Counted from the first letter of the stretch, positions 17,625 through 27,146 are shown. The stretch is DNA of 64,000 nucleotides from Chitinophaga sp. H8 (GCF_040567655.1 NZ_JBEXAC010000001.1:3162001-3226000), one strand, 5' to 3'. Made by a program: numbers and translations. Notes: generated by a model not told the origin, from the letters alone.

Positions 17625-18122
17625 TTAAAACTGTGCAGGTACTTCTACTTTTGTTTTATCCCACTCAAACACCAACTTACCCGCCGGTACAGAAATAGTG
17701 AATTTTTCTACTGCTGCTCCGCTAATCGTCTTTACAGGGGCTTTTACTTCAACTACATTTTTACCCTTGTTTTTGTCATAGTCAAATGCACCAAACTGAC
17801 CCAGCTGACTATTCAGAATAATAGTCCACTCCTTTGCTTCAGGAATGGTAAATAAAGTATAAGTGCCTGCCTTTACCGGCTTACCACCCAAAGTACCATC
17901 TTTGGCAAAAGTAATCTCCGTAGCTTTATTCGCACCAGTACGCCATACCTGACCGTAAGGTACCAGCTCACCAAATATTACCCGATTGCGTTTAGAAGGT
18001 TGTCCGTAAGCGACTTTTACATTTTTGCCTTCTGCGGTTACCGCCGGGCTTTTAGGGGCCTGTGAAAACACCATACTACTGGCGCCCACGAGGAAGGAAA
18101 GTAATAAGATCATCTGTTTCAT
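17625..18122 (-). CDS. DUF2911 secreted protein
   Basis: 165 residues from the ATG at 18122, where a signal peptide begins (MKQMILLLSFLVGASSMVFS); the frame extends to 18191 without similarity. The DUF2911 pattern follows: VKVAYGQPSKRNRVIFGELV, then PYGQVWRTGANKATEITF, then KAGTYTLFTIPEAKEWTIIL, and the C-terminal LVFEWDKTKVEVP. The family is common in Bacteroidota, predicted to be periplasmic or exported, with a beta-rich fold and no known function. It lies 72 bases after the GH30 gene and may share its transcript. A terminator follows at 17548-17605. Confidence 0.88.
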   Translation of the reverse strand: MKQMILLLSFLVGASSMVFSQAPKSPAVTAEGKNVKVAYGQPSKRNRVIFGELVPYGQVWRTGANKATEITFAKDGTLGGKPVKAGTYTLFTIPEAKEWTIILNSQLGQFGAFDYDKNKGKNVVEVKAPVKTISGAAVEKFTISVPAGKLVFEWDKTKVEVPAQF

Positions 18123-18194
18123 AAAGCGCGTTTTTATGATTAAAATTTTATACATGAATGTACTGTAATCCTCCCAAAATCGCTTTACCATCCA

Positions 18195-19622
18195 TCATTT
18201 ACCTGCTCCACTTTTCCAGCTAAAGGTAACCACTGCTTCTGACGGCAGTGTATAGGAAAAAATGTGCGCTTCACTGACCACACTTACCCGTTGGGCATGC
18301 CTGGCTTCATTCATGACCACCACGGTATACTGTCCCTCCCGGTAAAATGCCACATTGTAAATTTGATGTGCCGGCATTTCAGTAGAAAAAACCCGGTAAG
18401 CCCCCGGACGGACAAACTTACCGAAATGCCCCAGGGCAAAATACTCCTCTGTACGGATTGTCTGTCCCGTTTTGGAATAAACGGTGATCACTCCCCTACA
18501 ATCTTTGCACCCATTATTCTGAGGGCCATGATGCTCATTCAATGCAAGATTATAAAACAATATGCCGGAGGCCCAGTTACGCATTCCCCCTATCAGCATA
18601 TGACGTACATACAAACGCAAATTATCTCCAAAAACAGGAGTGGATTCACCTCCGGAGATTTCCGTTAAGACTACCTCCATTTCAGGATGCAATTTCTTTA
18701 CCAGGCTCATATTGGACACTGACCCCGCGTATCCATGAAAAGCTACTCCGCTTACATACTGACTTACCGTCTTTTCATCCAGCAAACTATCGGCATATTC
18801 TGCCCCATCCAGGTTGCCATCATATACCATTAGCCTGGCATCTGATCCGGAAGCTTTCAGATAAGGACCTAAAAAGTTTTTTACCAGCCTGCGCGCCTGC
18901 ACTGCCCCTAAAGACATACTGGGATATGCTTGTTCTCCTGCCAGTGGCGCACTCACCGGTGTAAGCGCATATATCCGGATGCCAGCCCGCTGCATAGCCT
19001 GTAAATAACCTGTCAGGTAACGGGCATACAACGATTCATAAGCTGGCAACAAGCTGCCTCCCTCCAGCTGCTTATTGCTTTTAAATGAAGCCGGAGCGCT
19101 CCAGGGACTGGCTATAATTTTTAACGCCGGGTTTATTGACAATATCTCACGGAGTATGGGCAATACATGAAGCGTATCTTCTGCCAGGTTCAATGTTAGG
19201 GTACTATCCGGGAATAACTGAAAAGGATAAGCAAAATTATGTGGTGAAAAGTCGGAAGGGCCGATGCTCACCCTTAAAAAATCCAGCCCTATCCCTGCGG
19301 GGGTAAATAACTGGCGGAAAAGGCTGTCACGCGATAGCGGGTTTACATAGTTATGCAGCACATAAGCTGCACTTCCTGTTAAAGCAGCCCCAAAGCCATT
19401 TATCTGCTGATAAGTACGGCTGGTATCTACTTCAATAACAAGAGAGTCTTCCCGTGTTCTGGCACCTGACGCTTTCCATGTCAGGGAATCGGTTATTTTG
19501 AGGAGTACCAGGTCACTCATGTCGGTAGTGCATACCGTTACAGGACCAGGTACTGTGGTTGGGGTGCCGGCATTACAACTCCATGTAATGCTTATGATCA
19601 GCATCAGGCTGCATATTCTCAT
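18195..19622 (-). CDS. GH30-family lipoprotein lacking the acid/base glutamate
   Basis: 475 residues with a lipoprotein-like leader (Cys16 in ITWSCN). The fold is GH30, the family of glucosylceramidases and beta-1,6-glucanases: INGFGAALTGSAA (about 74-86), ASPWSAPASFK (171-181), the nucleophile E321 in VVLTEISGG, and LNEHHGPQNNGCKDCRGVIT (361-380), which matches Bacteroidota members. The acid/base motif, normally T-x-Q-N-E-P, reads TPVSAP at 221-226, so the catalytic Glu is Ala225 and all three residues Q-N-E have changed, while the following YPSM is kept. It may be inactive, a binding protein, or use another residue such as Glu230. It is the fourth gene of a five-gene minus-strand run. Confidence 0.88.
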   Translation of the reverse strand: MRICSLMLIISITWSCNAGTPTTVPGPVTVCTTDMSDLVLLKITDSLTWKASGARTREDSLVIEVDTSRTYQQINGFGAALTGSAAYVLHNYVNPLSRDSLFRQLFTPAGIGLDFLRVSIGPSDFSPHNFAYPFQLFPDSTLTLNLAEDTLHVLPILREILSINPALKIIASPWSAPASFKSNKQLEGGSLLPAYESLYARYLTGYLQAMQRAGIRIYALTPVSAPLAGEQAYPSMSLGAVQARRLVKNFLGPYLKASGSDARLMVYDGNLDGAEYADSLLDEKTVSQYVSGVAFHGYAGSVSNMSLVKKLHPEMEVVLTEISGGESTPVFGDNLRLYVRHMLIGGMRNWASGILFYNLALNEHHGPQNNGCKDCRGVITVYSKTGQTIRTEEYFALGHFGKFVRPGAYRVFSTEMPAHQIYNVAFYREGQYTVVVMNEARHAQRVSVVSEAHIFSYTLPSEAVVTFSWKSGAGK

Positions 19623-19673
19623 AACAGGCGTATTGGGGTTCTACCAATTATTCTATGCTACAGTAGAAAATGC

Positions 19674-20213
19674 TTATGGTTGTTCACATATGGTACGCAA
19701 TCTGTTTAGCCCCTCCTCCATCTGCGGACCAAACAGTTTATCCCCCATAAACCCTCTGAATTTCCACCAGGGCAGCCATCCCAGATCTGTTTCCAGGTAC
19801 CAGTGAATAGCTGTGCCACTCCCATCAGTAGAAGGTTTCATTTCTAATCCTGAATAAACAGACTTCATACTGCTGAAATCCATATGATAGTAAATTCCTT
19901 TCTGAGGATTGCTGTCCGACACGGTGACTTTACCACTTCCCCCTCCCGGCTTAGTGCTTTCCCAGGTATAATAGGCACCGGTACCGGAAGCTGGCTCGGA
20001 AAAATTTATTACCGCTACACTATCAGCTATCATCCATGGGTTCCATGCCCTCCAGCCCTTTAGATCATTGGCTACCGTGTATACTTTACTCATTGGTGCA
20101 TTAATAACTCCTGTCCGTTCTATCACTAATCTCGAAGGAAACATTAATGAGATGAGGAAGATCACTATTGCAAAAATCACTACACTGATAAAAAACAACT
20201 TGACAAATCGCAT
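19674..20213 (-). CDS. SRPBCC (START-like) protein with membrane anchor
   Basis: 179 residues. A single hydrophobic segment at about 6-26 is followed by a polyketide-cyclase/START-like domain: VIERTGVINAPMSKVYTVAND, then LKGWRAWNPWM, a G-rich turn, and a final amphipathic helix FGPQMEEGLNRLRTICE (segments given in outline). Proteins of this kind bind hydrophobic ligands in a helix-grip pocket; no ligand can be inferred. The next gene upstream encodes a clear paralogue with the same anchor-plus-START layout, so the pair arose by tandem duplication. Confidence 0.85.
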   Translation of the reverse strand: MRFVKLFFISVVIFAIVIFLISLMFPSRLVIERTGVINAPMSKVYTVANDLKGWRAWNPWMIADSVAVINFSEPASGTGAYYTWESTKPGGGSGKVTVSDSNPQKGIYYHMDFSSMKSVYSGLEMKPSTDGSGTAIHWYLETDLGWLPWWKFRGFMGDKLFGPQMEEGLNRLRTICEQP

Positions 20214-20274
20214 ATAAAAAATAAAAGATCCAGAAAATGACAGACAGACTAAGTATTACTTCAACATTATTTTA

Positions 20275-20802
20275 TCAGGCCAGTACCTGCCTCAGGTTGG
20301 CCAGCCCTTTTTCAAAGTCGCTGCCTACCCATTTATCCATTACCAACCCCAGGAGTTTTCTTATGGGATTTTGCCCCATATCAGCCTGCATACCCCAGGT
20401 TACCTGTGTACCACCCGCTACCGGCTCAAAGCGAAAATATCCCCTGGCTATCCCCTGATGCATAAAATTGCTGTTGGTTGCAATGTATTCCACCGGCCGG
20501 GATTCAACGATAGTCATGCTCCCATTTCCTACATGCCGGTGCCGGCTTTCCCAGCTAAATCCTGCACCTACCCCGCTTTCCTTTTCACCATATACAATCT
20601 TCATCGCCGGATCCAGCTGCTGCCAGGGAGACCATAACTCCCAGTTCCGTAAAATATTTACCCGGTCAAAGATAGCCGCCGCAGGAGCCGCTATCAGAAG
20701 CGTCCGTTCTACCTTTACATTAGGAGGAAGGAACATGGAATAAGTTACTATTCCAAGAATCAGTACCGCCAATGCACCTATTATCAATAAAAAAATTTGC
20801 AT
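20275..20802 (-). CDS. SRPBCC (START-like) protein with membrane anchor, paralogue
   Basis: 175 residues from the ATG at 20802 (a GTG/ATG frame reaches 20826). It has an N-terminal membrane segment (about 3-23) and a START-like domain with VKVERTLLIAAPAAAIFDRV, LRNWELWSPWQQLDP, GAGFSWESRHRHVGNGSM and a final helix DFEKGLANLRQVLA. It aligns along its length with the neighbouring protein at 19674-20213. The domain probably lies on one face of the inner membrane. Partner and ligand are unknown. Confidence 0.85.
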   Translation of the reverse strand: MQIFLLIIGALAVLILGIVTYSMFLPPNVKVERTLLIAAPAAAIFDRVNILRNWELWSPWQQLDPAMKIVYGEKESGVGAGFSWESRHRHVGNGSMTIVESRPVEYIATNSNFMHQGIARGYFRFEPVAGGTQVTWGMQADMGQNPIRKLLGLVMDKWVGSDFEKGLANLRQVLA

Positions 20803-20877
20803 ATGTACAGGTTTTAGGGGAACCAATCTTCTATAAGTTAAGGATATTATCTGAGTGAAAAAAGTGAAATAAAGGTC

Positions 20878-21981
20878 TTATTCCCAACGAAATATCTTAA
20901 TAGCTACTGCATATACCACCACTCCCCAAAGTGTGATAATACCTATCTCGAACCCCACATCCCATAAGTGCTGCCCTTCAAAGGCCACTTTGCGGAAGGC
21001 GTCATTGAGGTAAGTAAGCGGCAGCATTCTGCAAATAGGTTGCAGCCAGGTAGGAAGCGCGTCTACGGCAAAGAAAGTGCCGGCCAACAGAAACTGTGGC
21101 AGGGTGATCATATTGGCAAAAGGCGGAATCGTACTCTCATTTTTGGCAACACTGCTCACCACAAACCCGAATCCCATAAATACCACCAACCCGAATACTG
21201 ATAATACCAGCATCTCCAGAAAAGTAACAAAACCATGCACCAGGGTAAATCCAAAAGCAAAGTGTCCCAAACCAATGATCACTACAGAACTCAGTAACTG
21301 GAAAACCATCCTGCTAAGTGCTTCGCCCAATACAATATAGGTGCGGTTGATAGGGGTGGCAAAAAAACGCTTGAGTACCAACGTTTGCCGTAAGTTAAAA
21401 AAGAGGAAAGCAGTGCCAAATACGGCAGCACTCATTAATGCAAAACCAAGTTGCCCTGGCAACACAAAATCAATCGTCTTGTATTCCCTTCCCTGTATCA
21501 CCGCTGTTTCAACGGTGGCTACACTCGGACGCTTATAATAACGGTCGTCTATTTGCGTGGATACATCTTTCAAAATGGATTCAAACAATTGGATCTTATC
21601 TACGGCAGCCGTAGAAGTACGCACCTTTACATCATAAGCCGGTGCTGTGCCCTCACTGGGTTTGGTGGTAATGTTAATAACAGCGGTAATACGGCCCTTT
21701 TTCAGGTCCTCTTCCATTTCCTCCGTCGTTTTGTCTGTTACCAATCTGATACTCTTGGTATTAGCCAACCCTTTATAGATAATGCTGCTGGTATCCGCGT
21801 TTTTATCCACTCCTACCCTTACAGATACAACGCTATCCCCTATAAATCCAAATACCAGGATAAATACCAGGGGAAACCCAAGACTGAAAACGACTGCGGA
21901 CGGGCTGCGGAATATCCCTCTCAAACTGGCCTTGGTAACCGCCAACATTGCTCTGATCTGGTTGTACTTCACTCCATTCAT
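20878..21981 (-). CDS. ABC-2 type transporter permease
   Basis: 367 residues. One membrane helix near the start (about 27-48, VVFSLGFPLVFILVFGF) is followed by an extracytoplasmic domain of about 130 residues, then five helices from about 178 to the end, with LRQTLVLKRFFATPINR between the second and third, the layout of ABC-2/DrrB-type exporters. The late segment FANMITLPQFLLAGTFFAVDALPTW is typical. No ATP-binding subunit is encoded beside it in this window, so the ATPase must be supplied from elsewhere. It may be co-transcribed with the SRPBCC genes downstream. Confidence 0.88.
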   Translation of the reverse strand: MNGVKYNQIRAMLAVTKASLRGIFRSPSAVVFSLGFPLVFILVFGFIGDSVVSVRVGVDKNADTSSIIYKGLANTKSIRLVTDKTTEEMEEDLKKGRITAVINITTKPSEGTAPAYDVKVRTSTAAVDKIQLFESILKDVSTQIDDRYYKRPSVATVETAVIQGREYKTIDFVLPGQLGFALMSAAVFGTAFLFFNLRQTLVLKRFFATPINRTYIVLGEALSRMVFQLLSSVVIIGLGHFAFGFTLVHGFVTFLEMLVLSVFGLVVFMGFGFVVSSVAKNESTIPPFANMITLPQFLLAGTFFAVDALPTWLQPICRMLPLTYLNDAFRKVAFEGQHLWDVGFEIGIITLWGVVVYAVAIKIFRWE

Positions 21982-22035
21982 CTGATTGCTTGATTAAAAA
22001 CCGCGTAAAACTACTATTGTTTTGCCCATTTCCAT

Positions 22036-22061
22036 AAAAAAACCTGCCGGAATACGGCAGG
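22036..22061 (-). terminator. Terminator downstream of sppA
   Basis: CCTGCCG and CGGCAGG (22043-22049 and 22055-22061) form a perfect 7-bp stem with a 5-base loop. On the minus strand it is followed by seven T, so it fits the end of the sppA transcript. Confidence 0.8.
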
Positions 22062-22075
22062 CTCTTTTATTAGCT

Positions 22076-22183
22076 ATTAGCAGTTAGCTTTTAGCCATTA
22101 GCTGACCTAAGCAGTATAACACTGCGGCTTTTATCATTATTAAAGCCTGCATTACGGACTTTGGCTAAAAGCTAACTGCTAAT
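22076..22183. repeat. Long inverted repeat of GCTAA/TTAGC motifs
   Basis: Two perfect 22-base arms (22076-22097 and 22162-22183) surround a 64-base centre. Both arms are built from TTAGC and GCTAA units (TTAGCAGTTAGCTTTTAGCC core). The centre holds a smaller stem GGCTTT/AAAGCC. No open reading frame is inside. It looks like a dispersed palindromic element or a large mRNA hairpin between sppA and its terminator. Confidence 0.7.
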
Positions 22184-22203
22184 GGCTAACAGCTCTTTTT
22201 ATG

Positions 22204-23958
22204 CTATTTTAATTGAAAATCAAACGGTAACCGTGCCTGCACTTCCCCATTCATCTGCTGTACATTTTTAATCTGCTGGTAGATCTTGTAGTTTTCTCCC
22301 AGTTCCTTTTTAATCATCACAGCGCTGGCATCTCCTCCCAGCTGTTTCATGAACCGGGTCACTACATCCTGTGCTTCCGGGTATTCGTTTAATGAATAAG
22401 TAGACAGGTTGGCCATTTTAGCAGCACAGGCCAGTGCATCATCTACACCACCCAGGCGGTCTACCAGCCCTAACGCTTTGGCCTGTACGCCACTCCATAC
22501 ACGGCCCTGTGCAATACTATCCACAATAGCAGGATCCAGCTTTCTGCCGGTAGCTACCCTGGATTTGAAAGAAGCATAAATGCTGTCTACGGAGTTTTGT
22601 ACAAATTTCTTTTCTATCTCTGTGAGCGGGCGGCTGGCTGTACCCAGATCAGCATATTGCGCTGTTTTTACCCCGTCGAATGTTACACCCAGCTTATTTT
22701 TGAAGAATCCCTGCATATTCGGCATTACCGCAAACACGCCAATAGAGCCGGTTAACGTATTCGGTTGTGCAAAGATGCTGTCTGCCATACAGGAAATATA
22801 ATATCCTCCGGAAGCAGCATAATCTCCCATAGATACAATCACAGGCTTTTCCTTTTTGGCCAGGAGTAACTCCCGCCAGATCACTTCGGAAGCCAGGGCA
22901 CTACCTCCACCGGAATTTACCCGGAAAACAATGGCTTTCACATCTTTATCCAAACGGGCTTTCCGTATTTCCTTCAGGTATTGGCCACTGCTGATCACAT
23001 CCGGCCCTTCGCTATCGCCACTTACGATACTCCCCTGGGCATAGATGAGGGCAATCTTACTATCAGCACTGCCGGAATTGTAATTAGCGCTTTTCTCGTA
23101 TTTCTTCAATGATACAAAGTTCACATCATCGTCTGGTTTCAGCCCCAGTTTACGCCGGATCTCGTCTATCACCTCATCATCATACTTCAGGCCATCTGCC
23201 AGTTTATATTGCAATGCATCCGAAGCTTCCTGAATCAGTCCTACATTAGCATAGCCATGCAAAACAGCGGTATCAATCTGACGGATTTCACCGATCTTTT
23301 GCAGGAAATTGCCATATAGTTCATCCAGGAAAGCACTGGTTTGAATACGGTTGGCTGCTGTCATCTGCGTTTCGCGCAAAGGCTCTGTAGCACTTTTAAA
23401 TCTCCCATCATAGAAGATCTGTGGTTCTATGTCCAGCTTTTCCAGCGTTCCTTTAAGGAACATCAGCTGTACGGCAAACCCGCCAAAATCCACCCCACCC
23501 TTAGGGTTCAGGTATATTTTATCTGCCACGGAAGCCATATAGTACCCGCTCTGGCTCATCCCTTCTCCATAGGCATAGATAAACTTCTTTGCTTTTCTAA
23601 ACGCAATCAGGGCATTTCTGATTTCCTCATTGGTAGCGTATCCGTTAGGATTACCACTGGTTTTGAGATAAATGCCCTTGATATTATCATCGGTAGCAGC
23701 GTACCGGATAAGCCGTACGGCATCATACAAGCCAGGGGTTTCATCAGGCCCGATCTTCAGTCCGCCAAACGGATTGGCCACTTTCTGTTCCGGATACAGC
23801 TGGCTGGTTTCCAGCACCAGTACCCCGTTGGGAGCAATGACCACTTTTTCGGGGGTAACAGACCGGCCAATAATGCCCAGTAATATAACCACCCCCACAA
23901 TGGTGAAGATGATCAATGCCAGCAACATGGCGAAGAAAATTTTGAAAAAACTACGCAT
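22204..23958 (-). CDS. sppA: Signal peptide peptidase SppA, 67K type
   Basis: 584 residues, the length of the long two-domain SppA form. A single membrane anchor at about 8-30 precedes two S49 peptidase domains (about 95-250 and 310-520). The second domain carries the catalytic serine, S383 in DYAASGGYYISCMAD, and the hallmark TGSIGVFAVMPN. The first carries the corresponding YGEGMSQSGYYMASVADKIY segment, where the partner lysine region lies. The enzyme is a Ser/Lys-dyad protease that removes leftover signal peptides in the membrane. It is monocistronic, with a terminator downstream and folK divergent upstream. Confidence 0.94.
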   Translation of the reverse strand: MRSFFKIFFAMLLALIIFTIVGVVILLGIIGRSVTPEKVVIAPNGVLVLETSQLYPEQKVANPFGGLKIGPDETPGLYDAVRLIRYAATDDNIKGIYLKTSGNPNGYATNEEIRNALIAFRKAKKFIYAYGEGMSQSGYYMASVADKIYLNPKGGVDFGGFAVQLMFLKGTLEKLDIEPQIFYDGRFKSATEPLRETQMTAANRIQTSAFLDELYGNFLQKIGEIRQIDTAVLHGYANVGLIQEASDALQYKLADGLKYDDEVIDEIRRKLGLKPDDDVNFVSLKKYEKSANYNSGSADSKIALIYAQGSIVSGDSEGPDVISSGQYLKEIRKARLDKDVKAIVFRVNSGGGSALASEVIWRELLLAKKEKPVIVSMGDYAASGGYYISCMADSIFAQPNTLTGSIGVFAVMPNMQGFFKNKLGVTFDGVKTAQYADLGTASRPLTEIEKKFVQNSVDSIYASFKSRVATGRKLDPAIVDSIAQGRVWSGVQAKALGLVDRLGGVDDALACAAKMANLSTYSLNEYPEAQDVVTRFMKQLGGDASAVMIKKELGENYKIYQQIKNVQQMNGEVQARLPFDFQLK

Positions 23959-24103
23959 AAATGAAATTATAAATTCAAGATACCATTTTTATCCACGCCT
24001 CTTGCTACCTGTTTTAGTCCTTTGCAAAAGAGCGCTAAACTATGTTTACGTGTAAAAGCAGGATTTAATTTCCACAGTCCTTTCCAAAAATAAGGAATAT
24101 GGC

Positions 24104-24111
24104 TACTTTTG
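24104..24111 (+). promoter_or_regulatory. -7 promoter box for folK
   Basis: TACTTTTG matches TAnnTTTG exactly and ends 15 bases before the folK start codon at 24127. The -33 element is not clear. Confidence 0.55.
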
Positions 24112-24126
24112 GGCCGTCAAAGATAC

Positions 24127-24633
24127 ATGAATACAGCAATATTACTTATAGGTGGCAATTTAGGAGACCGTATCGGGCATTTGCAACAAGCCACGCAACT
24201 GATTGCCCGTAATGCAGGAGAAATAGTAAAAGCGTCCGCCTTATACGAAACGGCGCCCTGGGGTAATGTGGAACAGCCGGACTACCTCAACCAGGCGCTG
24301 CAGATAGCGACCCCGCTGGCAGCGCTTCCGCTGATGCATACGCTGCTGGAAACAGAACGGCAGATTGGCCGTATCCGCCAGCATAAATGGGGAGCCAGGG
24401 TGATTGATATAGATATGATCTTTTATAATGATGCTATTATCAACCTGCCCGACCTCAAAATCCCCCATCCCAGGATGCAAAGCAGGCAGTTTGTACTCGT
24501 GCCCTTAAATGAGATCGTTCCCGGCTATGTACACCCGGTATTGCACCAAAGCGTAAAAGAACTGCTGGCCGCTTGTCCGGACCTACTGCCAGCTACCAGG
24601 TACCAGGCAGATACCTCTTCCACAGGACAATAA
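24127..24633 (+). CDS. folK: 2-amino-4-hydroxy-6-hydroxymethyldihydropteridine pyrophosphokinase
   Basis: 168 residues from the ATG at 24127, which fits the family start MNTAILLIGGNLGDR. HPPK transfers pyrophosphate from ATP to hydroxymethyl-dihydropterin in folate synthesis. Visible hallmarks are GGNLGDRIGHLQQA, SALYETAPWG, QPDYLNQAL, the Mg2+-binding DIDMIFY (two Asp), and the pterin-side HPRMQSRQFVLVPL. It is directly followed by the deoxynucleoside kinase gene, an order seen in other Bacteroidota, so the two are probably one transcript. Confidence 0.95.
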   Translation: MNTAILLIGGNLGDRIGHLQQATQLIARNAGEIVKASALYETAPWGNVEQPDYLNQALQIATPLAALPLMHTLLETERQIGRIRQHKWGARVIDIDMIFYNDAIINLPDLKIPHPRMQSRQFVLVPLNEIVPGYVHPVLHQSVKELLAACPDLLPATRYQADTSSTGQ

Positions 24634-24684
24634 CTTTTTAATCACCCGGCCGCCGCAACGGTATGCCACGGAATACAGCTAAGC

Positions 24685-25314
24685 ATGCAATACAGGTTTA
24701 TCACAATTGAAGGAAACATTGGCGCCGGAAAAACAACCCTGGCCAGTAAACTGGCTGCCCATTTTCATGCTAAGCTTATCCTGGAAGAATTTGCAGATAA
24801 CCCCTTCTTGCCGCTTTTTTATGAACGCCCCCAGCAATACGCCTTTCCGCTCGAACTATTCTTTATGGCAGAACGCTATAAACAACTGAAAGATATGCTG
24901 CAAACACAGGACCTCTTCCGCGAAGTGGTGGTGTCTGACTATCTCTTCATCAAAAGCCTCTTATTTGCCAAAGTAAACCTGCCGGAAGAAGAATATGCAC
25001 TATACCAGAAATTGTTTGATATAATTAACCCCCAACTGGTTCAACCCGATCTCCTCATTTTTTTAAACGCACCGGTTAGCAGGCTCCAGGAAAATATCCG
25101 TCACCGGAACCGCTCTTACGAACAACAAATCCCGGACGACTATCTCCGGAACGTACATGATATGTATATGCAATATATTAAGCAACATCCGGTACGTACG
25201 CTGATGATCGATACTTCCAAATGGGACTTTGTACGCCAACCGGATGATTTTCAACGCCTCCTCACTGCCCTGGAAGAAGACTATGCACCTGGCATCAATT
25301 ATATGAAGCTGTAA
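24685..25314 (+). CDS. Deoxynucleoside kinase
   Basis: 209 residues. The P-loop is GNIGAGKTT at 10-18. EEFADNPFL and LELFFMAERYKQL follow as in the deoxyadenosine/deoxyguanosine kinase family, a DYLFIKSLLFAK segment takes the DRS-like position, and a basic lid RHRNRSYEQQIPDDY comes near 135-150. It phosphorylates deoxynucleosides for salvage in the cytosol; the purine or pyrimidine preference cannot be settled here. It lies 51 bases after folK, with a hairpin terminator downstream at 25371. Confidence 0.9.
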   Translation: MQYRFITIEGNIGAGKTTLASKLAAHFHAKLILEEFADNPFLPLFYERPQQYAFPLELFFMAERYKQLKDMLQTQDLFREVVVSDYLFIKSLLFAKVNLPEEEYALYQKLFDIINPQLVQPDLLIFLNAPVSRLQENIRHRNRSYEQQIPDDYLRNVHDMYMQYIKQHPVRTLMIDTSKWDFVRQPDDFQRLLTALEEDYAPGINYMKL

Positions 25315-25370
25315 AATCTACGAAATACAGATATCTAGTTTATCTATACGATAATAAATAATATTATTTT

Positions 25371-25397
25371 GGCTTATACCCCCGTAAGCCTATTTTT
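25371..25397 (+). terminator. Terminator after the deoxynucleoside kinase gene
   Basis: GGCTTA (25371-25376) pairs with TAAGCC (25385-25390) over an 8-base loop and is followed by a T-run at 25393-25397. It also separates the catalase leader from the upstream transcript. Confidence 0.6.
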
Positions 25398-25519
25398 GTT
25401 GCATACACAACAGGCAGTGACTATCGAATCGTCCGTACAAACATTGTGAAAACAATATGCTGTTCTGCTTGTTTTCTAATAAGGCATCTCTATTTGTTCA
25501 CTTACAAAACATTAACCTT

Positions 25520-27007
25520 ATGGCTGAAAAGAAGAAGCTTACTACCGCAGCTGGTATTCCGTATTTTGAACATGAAAACTCTATGACGGCCGGACCACGC
25601 GGTCCTATTTTACTACAGGATTTTATCCTGCATGAAAAGATGGCCCATTTTAACAGGGAAAGAATACCTGAAAGAGTAGTACACGCCAAAGGTACCGGCG
25701 CCTATGGTACCCTCACCATTACACATGATATCACCGCTTATACCAAGGCCAAAATTTTTAATACGGTAGGTAAAAAGATCAGGATGCTGGCACGTTTTTC
25801 TACCGTAGGTGGCGAAAAAGGCTCCGCAGATGCAGAACGCGATCCCCGTGGTTTTGCATTGAAGTTTTATACAGAAGAAGGGAACTGGGACCTCGTGGGA
25901 AACAATACGCCTGTTTTCTTCATTAAGGATCCTAAGAAATTCAGTGACTTTATCCATACACAAAAACGGGATCCCCGCACCAACTGCAAGAGTGCAACCA
26001 TGATGTGGGACTTCTGGAGCCTCAATCCGGAAAGCCTTCACCAGGTAACCACCCTGATGAGCGACCGGGGTACACCTTACAGCCATCGTCATATGCATGG
26101 TTTTGGCAGCCATACCTTCTCCTTCCTCAACAGTAAGAATGAGAGGTTCTATGTAAAATTCCATTTCCTGACCATGCAGGGTATCAAAAACTTTACAGAT
26201 GCAGAAGCAGGGGAAATGAGAGGCAAAGACCCGGATCATGCGCAGCGCGACCTGGTTGAGGCTATTGACCGTGGAGAGTTTCCAAAATGGGCCTTTAAAA
26301 TCCAGGTAATGCCGGAAGCTGAAGCCAAAGATTACCGCTGGAATCCTTTTGACCTCACCAAAGTATGGCCGCATGCCGATTATCCATTGATTGATGTAGG
26401 CGTAATGGAACTGAATGAAATCCCGGCCAACTATTTTGCCGAGGTAGAACAGGCTGCTTTTGCACCCGCCCATGTGGTGGATGGTATCGGCTACTCTCCG
26501 GATAAAATGCTGCAGGGCCGCTTACTTTCCTATCCGGATGCACACCGCTACCGCCTGGGAGTAAACTATGAACAGATTCCTGTAAACCGTTGCCCTTATG
26601 CGGTAAATAACTATGAACGCGATGGCTTTATGCGGGTAGATGGCAATGGTGGCAGCAATCCCAACTATTTCCCCAACAGCTTTGATAATATCGAACCAGA
26701 CCCTGCATATAAAGAACCAGGTATGGATCTCGATTCCTTAACGGCCGACTGGTACGATCGTAATGCACCTGGTGAAGATGATCATTATACACAACCAGGC
26801 AACCTGTTCCGGTTAATGACTGCACAGGAAAAACAAAATACCATCCATAATGTGGTAACCAGTATGTCTGGCATCACGGGGCCTAAAAAGGATATGATCA
26901 TTCAAAGACAACTTTGTCATTTCTTCCGGGCAGATATCCAGTTTGGAATGGGCATCGCCAAAGGTTTAGGTGTTGAAGCGGAAATACCGGCCGCACACAC
27001 GAAGTAA
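25520..27007 (+). CDS. katA: Heme catalase, clade 3 small subunit type
   Basis: 495 residues from the ATG at 25520, giving the usual start [20 protein letters not shown]; the frame runs back to 25457. It splits hydrogen peroxide to water and oxygen. The distal His lies in [12 protein letters not shown] (about 53-64), the catalytic Asn in [15 protein letters not shown], and the proximal heme Tyr in [14 protein letters not shown]. Length and motifs fit small-subunit monofunctional catalases. The 140-base leader after the terminator shows no clear promoter or OxyR-type site. A strong bidirectional hairpin follows the gene. Confidence 0.96.
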   Translation: MAEKKKLTTAAGIPYFEHENSMTAGPRGPILLQDFILHEKMAHFNRERIPERVVHAKGTGAYGTLTITHDITAYTKAKIFNTVGKKIRMLARFSTVGGEKGSADAERDPRGFALKFYTEEGNWDLVGNNTPVFFIKDPKKFSDFIHTQKRDPRTNCKSATMMWDFWSLNPESLHQVTTLMSDRGTPYSHRHMHGFGSHTFSFLNSKNERFYVKFHFLTMQGIKNFTDAEAGEMRGKDPDHAQRDLVEAIDRGEFPKWAFKIQVMPEAEAKDYRWNPFDLTKVWPHADYPLIDVGVMELNEIPANYFAEVEQAAFAPAHVVDGIGYSPDKMLQGRLLSYPDAHRYRLGVNYEQIPVNRCPYAVNNYERDGFMRVDGNGGSNPNYFPNSFDNIEPDPAYKEPGMDLDSLTADWYDRNAPGEDDHYTQPGNLFRLMTAQEKQNTIHNVVTSMSGITGPKKDMIIQRQLCHFFRADIQFGMGIAKGLGVEAEIPAAHTK

Positions 27008-27084
27008 ACAACTGCGAACCGCTGTAAGCAGATAGTATAGCGGACAGCTTAAATAACGCACTTTTCTGGTATTCAAATAAAACA

Positions 27085-27112
27085 GGGGCTGACCAAACTT
27101 TTGGCCAGCCCC
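27085..27112. terminator. Bidirectional terminator between katA and the flavoprotein gene
   Basis: GGGGCTG-CCAA pairs with TTGG-CAGCCCC (27085-27112) with a short loop. AATAAAAC on one side and CGTTGATT on the other give modest T-runs in both directions, as expected between two convergent genes. Confidence 0.7.
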
Positions 27113-27146
27113 CGTTGATTACTATCATCTTTATCAATAAGCCTGT

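Noticed and set aside
25613..26473. Minus-strand open frame of 286 codons
   Set aside because: Antisense to catalase; rich in Cys/His strings typical of a shadow frame, without any family motif.
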